Positions 61,181 to 64,000 of a stretch of DNA of 64,000 nucleotides are shown here, piece by piece. Numbering within the stretch: position 1 is the stretch's first letter; each line of letters begins with the position of its first letter. The stretch comes from HXMU1420-13 sp024742815 (lineage in GTDB: Bacteria > Bacteroidota > Rhodothermia > Balneolales > Balneolaceae). Both the position numbers and the translations under genes were made by a program. The notes beneath the pieces are model-generated. The model saw only the letters and a list, made by a program, of their open reading frames with translations, made no database searches and was not told the DNA's origin. The DNA lies in NCBI GenBank assembly GCA_024742815.1, contig JANSXX010000003.1, forward strand, positions 124,001 to 188,000, given 5' to 3'.

Positions 61181-62533
61181 TTGGCAATATCATCTACAGA
61201 AAGAGGTTCTTGGAACTCAAAACTTGGTTTTATTCTGGCTGCCGCCGGATCTGCAGTAGGACTTGGAAACATATGGGGATTTCCGACCAAAGTAGCAACC
61301 GAAGGTGGCGCTGCTTACTTGGTAATTTATCTGCTGTGTACATTTTTAATCGGTTTTCCCGTGATGGTTGCCGAACTTTCTATTGGACGAAAATCGGGCA
61401 AAAACCCTGTTGGTGCCTTTAAAGCATTATCATCTAATAAGTTTTTCCCACTTGTTGGTTTATGGGGCGTAATCTGTGGGGTGATGATTCTCTCCTTTTA
61501 TACAGTAATTGCAGGCTGGGCTTTCGGTTTCGCGTTCGAAGAAATCTTTTACTACTTAGGCTGGAATGCGGCAGCTGATCTACTCACAGATACCGGTAAT
61601 GGATGGAAAAATGCCATCATTGCTTCAGTTTTTATGTTGGGAACCATCAAGATTATAACCGGTGGCGTTAGCGATGGAATCGAAAAAGCCACTAAAATGA
61701 TGATGCCACTTCTTATTGGTATTATTGTAATTATGATTGGTTACGTGCTAACCCAAGACGGCGCTATGGATGGTGTTCGTGAGTATTTACTACCCGATTT
61801 CAGCAAAATTAATGCTCGATTAATCTTCTCTGCGATGGGACAAGCATTCTTCTCATTATCTCTGGGGATGGGCGCTTTGATTACCTACGGATCTTATTTG
61901 AGCAAAAAAGAAAACATCCCACAAGCCGCAGCTTTTGTAACTCTCGCCGATGTTGGAATTGCATTTTTAGCCGGTTTATTAATTATTCCTGCAATGTATG
62001 TAGCACAAGCAGCAGGTATTGATATTTTTGTAGGTGACCAACTCGCATCTTCAACCAATTTAGTATTTCAAATACTTCCTGCACTTTTCCACACTATAGG
62101 TGGTGCCGTTGGATTAATTCTTGGAGTTGTATTCTTCTTACTGTTGAGTATTGCAGCCTTAACCTCAACGATTTCACTCTTAGAAGTACCCGTAGCTTTT
62201 GTTATTGATGAATATGAAGTTCCTCGAAAAAAAGCAGCCTGGGGAGTTGGTCTTAGTATTCTTGTAGTTTCTGTAATTGTTGCTTTTAATACATCCCTCA
62301 TTGGTACGTTTGATAATATTTTCAATAACTTCGGGCTTCCTCTCGGTGGTTTACTGATGTGTATTTTTGTAGGATATGTTTGGAAAACCGACTCGGCTTT
62401 ATCAGAAATGGAGCTTGGATTTGCTGGAGTGAAACAAGGCTTATTCGCCAAAATATGGCCGATTTTCATCAAATTTATTTGTCCTTTGGTAATTGCTTAC
62501 AACGTGTACCAAGGCATACTAGGAATGCTATAA
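61181..62533 (+). CDS. sodium-dependent NSS-family transporter
   Basis: 450 residues, about eleven or twelve membrane segments. The NSS (SNF) family is clear from LGFILAAAGSAVGLGNIWGFP in the first helix (Na+ site) and GMGALITYGSYL in the sixth. Bacterial members import amino acids such as tryptophan, tyrosine or alanine with sodium; substrate not known here. The start is TTG, chosen for its AGGAG ribosome site. A strong terminator follows. Confidence 0.93.
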   Translation: MAISSTERGSWNSKLGFILAAAGSAVGLGNIWGFPTKVATEGGAAYLVIYLLCTFLIGFPVMVAELSIGRKSGKNPVGAFKALSSNKFFPLVGLWGVICGVMILSFYTVIAGWAFGFAFEEIFYYLGWNAAADLLTDTGNGWKNAIIASVFMLGTIKIITGGVSDGIEKATKMMMPLLIGIIVIMIGYVLTQDGAMDGVREYLLPDFSKINARLIFSAMGQAFFSLSLGMGALITYGSYLSKKENIPQAAAFVTLADVGIAFLAGLLIIPAMYVAQAAGIDIFVGDQLASSTNLVFQILPALFHTIGGAVGLILGVVFFLLLSIAALTSTISLLEVPVAFVIDEYEVPRKKAAWGVGLSILVVSVIVAFNTSLIGTFDNIFNNFGLPLGGLLMCIFVGYVWKTDSALSEMELGFAGVKQGLFAKIWPIFIKFICPLVIAYNVYQGILGML

Positions 62534-62545
62534 CTTTATTTGATC

Positions 62546-62580
62546 AAAATGGTGGCTTGTCCACCATTTTCTTTTCTTTC
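62546..62580 (+). terminator. rho-independent terminator after NSS transporter
   Basis: Perfect 10-bp stem, AAAATGGTGG with CCACCATTTT, 5-nt loop (CTTGT), followed by CTTTTCTTTC. It ends the transcript started upstream, and efp has its own promoter. Confidence 0.88.
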
Positions 62581-62582
62581 AC

Positions 62583-62613
62583 TTGTTATCCAAAACGGGT
62601 AGCCCTATTTTTG
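62583..62613 (+). promoter_or_regulatory. candidate promoter of efp-accB-accC
   Basis: TTG at 62583-62585 and TATTTTTG at 62606-62613, an exact TAnnTTTG, with 20 nt between them, matching Bacteroidota promoters. It lies right after the terminator and 27 bp before efp. Confidence 0.5.
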
Positions 62614-62640
62614 CGCAACTAAAAACGGAGTTACAATTTA

Positions 62641-63210
62641 ATGTCTAAAGTCTCAACGTCCGATTTCAGAAATGGTTTAGTTCTGGATCTCGATGGCGAA
62701 TTATATTCTATCACAGAATTTCAGCATGTGAAACCCGGAAAGGGTCCTGCTTTTGTACGCACAAAATTAAAAGGTATCGTTAACGGCAAAAATATTGATA
62801 AAACATGGCGCTCTGGCGAAAAAGCCGAGTCAATTCGTGTTGAAAACAGAGAGTATCAGTACTTATACAACGATGGTTCCATGTTCTACTTCATGAATAA
62901 TGAAACTTATGAGCAAATACCAATTGCTCCCAATCAAGTAGAACGTCAGGATTTTATCATCGAAGGTCAGACCTGTAAAGTGCTGTTTAATGCCGATGAT
63001 GAACAAGTATTATACGCCGAACCACCAGATCATTTGGTGTTAACTGTTGAACAAACCGATCCCGGCGTAAAAGGTGATACTGCCCAAGGTGGTTCTAAAC
63101 CTGCTACCTTGGATTCTGGCGCTGTGGTAAACGTTCCACTATTCATTCAGGAAGGGGAAAAAATCCGAGTTGATACACGAACCGGATCATACATTGAACG
63201 AGCTAAATAA
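62641..63210 (+). CDS. efp: translation elongation factor P
   Basis: 189 residues with three beta domains. The loop EFQHVKPGKGPAFVRTKLKG has K34, the site that is lysylated in many bacteria. No EpmA or EpmB gene is in the window. The end, GEKIRVDTRTGSYIERA, is the normal one. It relieves ribosome stalling at polyproline runs; the TonB proteins nearby contain such runs. It is followed by accB after 6 bp. Confidence 0.96.
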   Translation: MSKVSTSDFRNGLVLDLDGELYSITEFQHVKPGKGPAFVRTKLKGIVNGKNIDKTWRSGEKAESIRVENREYQYLYNDGSMFYFMNNETYEQIPIAPNQVERQDFIIEGQTCKVLFNADDEQVLYAEPPDHLVLTVEQTDPGVKGDTAQGGSKPATLDSGAVVNVPLFIQEGEKIRVDTRTGSYIERAK

Positions 63211-63216
63211 TTTGAT

Positions 63217-63690
63217 ATGGACTTAAAACTAATAAAGAATATCCTAACAATGATCTCTGACAGCGATGTGGACGAAGTTTCCATCGAAGAAGGAGATTTT
63301 AAAATCAAAGTAAAAAAGACCGGAACCGTTGAGCAAATTACATATACTCAACCTGCAGCCGCTCCCGCAGCACCGGCACAACCTGCTGCCCCTCAGGCTC
63401 CGGCTCAACCTGCACCTGTCGCTGAATCAGCGAGCAAGCCCACTGCAAGCGGAGAAACGGTTAAGTCGCCAATTGTAGGTACGTATTATCAAGCTGCTTC
63501 ACCAGATTCTGATCCATTCGTAAAAGTGGGCGATACTGTACAAAAAGGTCAAACATTGTGCATTATCGAAGCCATGAAAATAATGAATGAAATTGAAGCT
63601 GAATTTGGCGGAACTTTAAAAGAAATATTAGTTACCGATGGCACTCCCGTCGAATTTGATCAGCCTTTATTTATCATAGAAAAAAGCTAA
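63217..63690 (+). CDS. accB: biotin carboxyl carrier protein of acetyl-CoA carboxylase
   Basis: 157 residues: helical start, an Ala/Pro-rich linker (about 46-70), and a biotinyl domain with the biotinylation motif EAMKIMNE (K121). It carries carboxybiotin between biotin carboxylase (AccC) and the carboxyltransferase. It is 9 bp before accC. Confidence 0.96.
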   Translation: MDLKLIKNILTMISDSDVDEVSIEEGDFKIKVKKTGTVEQITYTQPAAAPAAPAQPAAPQAPAQPAPVAESASKPTASGETVKSPIVGTYYQAASPDSDPFVKVGDTVQKGQTLCIIEAMKIMNEIEAEFGGTLKEILVTDGTPVEFDQPLFIIEKS

Positions 63691-63699
63691 TTCCACCGC

Positions 63700-64000
63700 A
63701 TGTTTAACAAAATACTGATTGCTAATCGCGGCGAAATTGCTCTTCGTATTATTCGAACATGTAAAGAGCTCGGCATCAAAACTGTGGCTGTTTATTCTAC
63801 CGCAGATGAAGAGAGCTTGCATGTAAAATTTGCGGATGAAGCCGTTTGCATAGGCCCTCCTGCCAGTAAAGACAGTTACTTAAAAATACCCAGCATTCTT
63901 GCAGCGGCCGAAATTACCAATGCAGAAGCTATTCACCCCGGCTATGGATTCCTCGCTGAAAATGCTGAATTTTCGAGAATCTGCACCGAGCACGATATCA
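63700..64000 (+). CDS. accC: biotin carboxylase subunit (3' partial)
   Basis: First 100 residues of AccC from the ATG at 63700: FNKILIANRGEIALRIIRTC, then ESLHVKFADEAVCIGP and HPGYGFLAENAEF, all typical of the biotin carboxylase N-terminal domain. The gene continues past the window. It completes the efp-accB-accC operon. Confidence 0.95.
   Translation, partial: MFNKILIANRGEIALRIIRTCKELGIKTVAVYSTADEESLHVKFADEAVCIGPPASKDSYLKIPSILAAAEITNAEAIHPGYGFLAENAEFSRICTEHDI

Overview
The window reads as a chromosomal segment of a marine-type Bacteroidota/FCB-group bacterium; I would guess Balneolota (Balneolales), from overall family content rather than from any marker gene. The grounds are moderate-to-low GC, DUF5686, DUF2480 and DUF3667 proteins, tandem TonB proteins, SurA-like isomerases next to MoxR, DedA and S66 proteins, Bacteroidota-like promoter motifs (TAnnTTTG), and few strong Shine-Dalgarno sequences. 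About 93% is coding. No rRNA, tRNA, CRISPR array, prophage or intact insertion sequence was seen.

Layout. 1-4751: end of a DedA/ATP-grasp fusion, tadA, apt, an exported lipoprotein/coiled-coil pair and a SixA-like phosphatase. 4755-12048 (minus): three periplasmic SurA/PpiC-type isomerases, MoxR ATPase and a VWA membrane protein, apparently one operon. 12087-14074: tdk coupled to a NupC transporter. 14217-18931 (plus): UvrD-like helicase, der, membrane protein, peroxiredoxin. 19389-21226: an orphan response regulator and two tandem TonB proteins. 21304-24890 (minus): lipid kinase, DUF952, and a RimK/M14/retropepsin-like triad. 24960-34835: D-threonine-aldolase-like enzyme, DUF5686 outer-membrane protein, S66 peptidase, nadD, bamD, polyprenyl synthase, type 2 IPP isomerase, SDR, and a DUF4160/DUF2442 pair. 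35003-40868 (minus): sufBCDS-nfu-sufA. 41028-51480 (minus): tautomerase, DUF3667, manA, pta, EamA, a caspase-like lipoprotein, ackA, a beta-barrel protein, NUDIX, greA and a TetA-like MFS pump. 51549-54636 (plus): SpoU methyltransferase, MscS, AbgT. 54637-57066: a small accessory island with two VapBC-type modules, a transposase remnant and palindromic repeats, bracketed by inverted 25-nt repeats. 57067-64000 (plus): metG, GH13 debranching enzyme, NSS transporter, efp, accB and the start of accC.

How the genes work together. Envelope biogenesis is the main theme: SurA-like chaperones, BamD, DUF5686, TonB and lipid-carrier synthesis (polyprenyl synthase plus IPP isomerase). Salvage (apt, tdk-nupC), acetate/acetyl-phosphate interconversion (pta, ackA), Fe-S assembly (suf) and fatty-acid precursor supply (accBC) make up the housekeeping part. 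Translational coupling through TAATG or ATGA overlaps is frequent.

The most unusual items are: a caspase-fold lipoprotein lacking both catalytic residues, encoded between ackA and pta; a DedA-ATP-grasp fusion; a thymidine kinase that has lost one cysteine from each zinc knuckle; a lipid kinase whose conserved N-terminus has no ATG/GTG/TTG start; and the repeat-bracketed toxin-antitoxin island with readable operators and a transposase relic.
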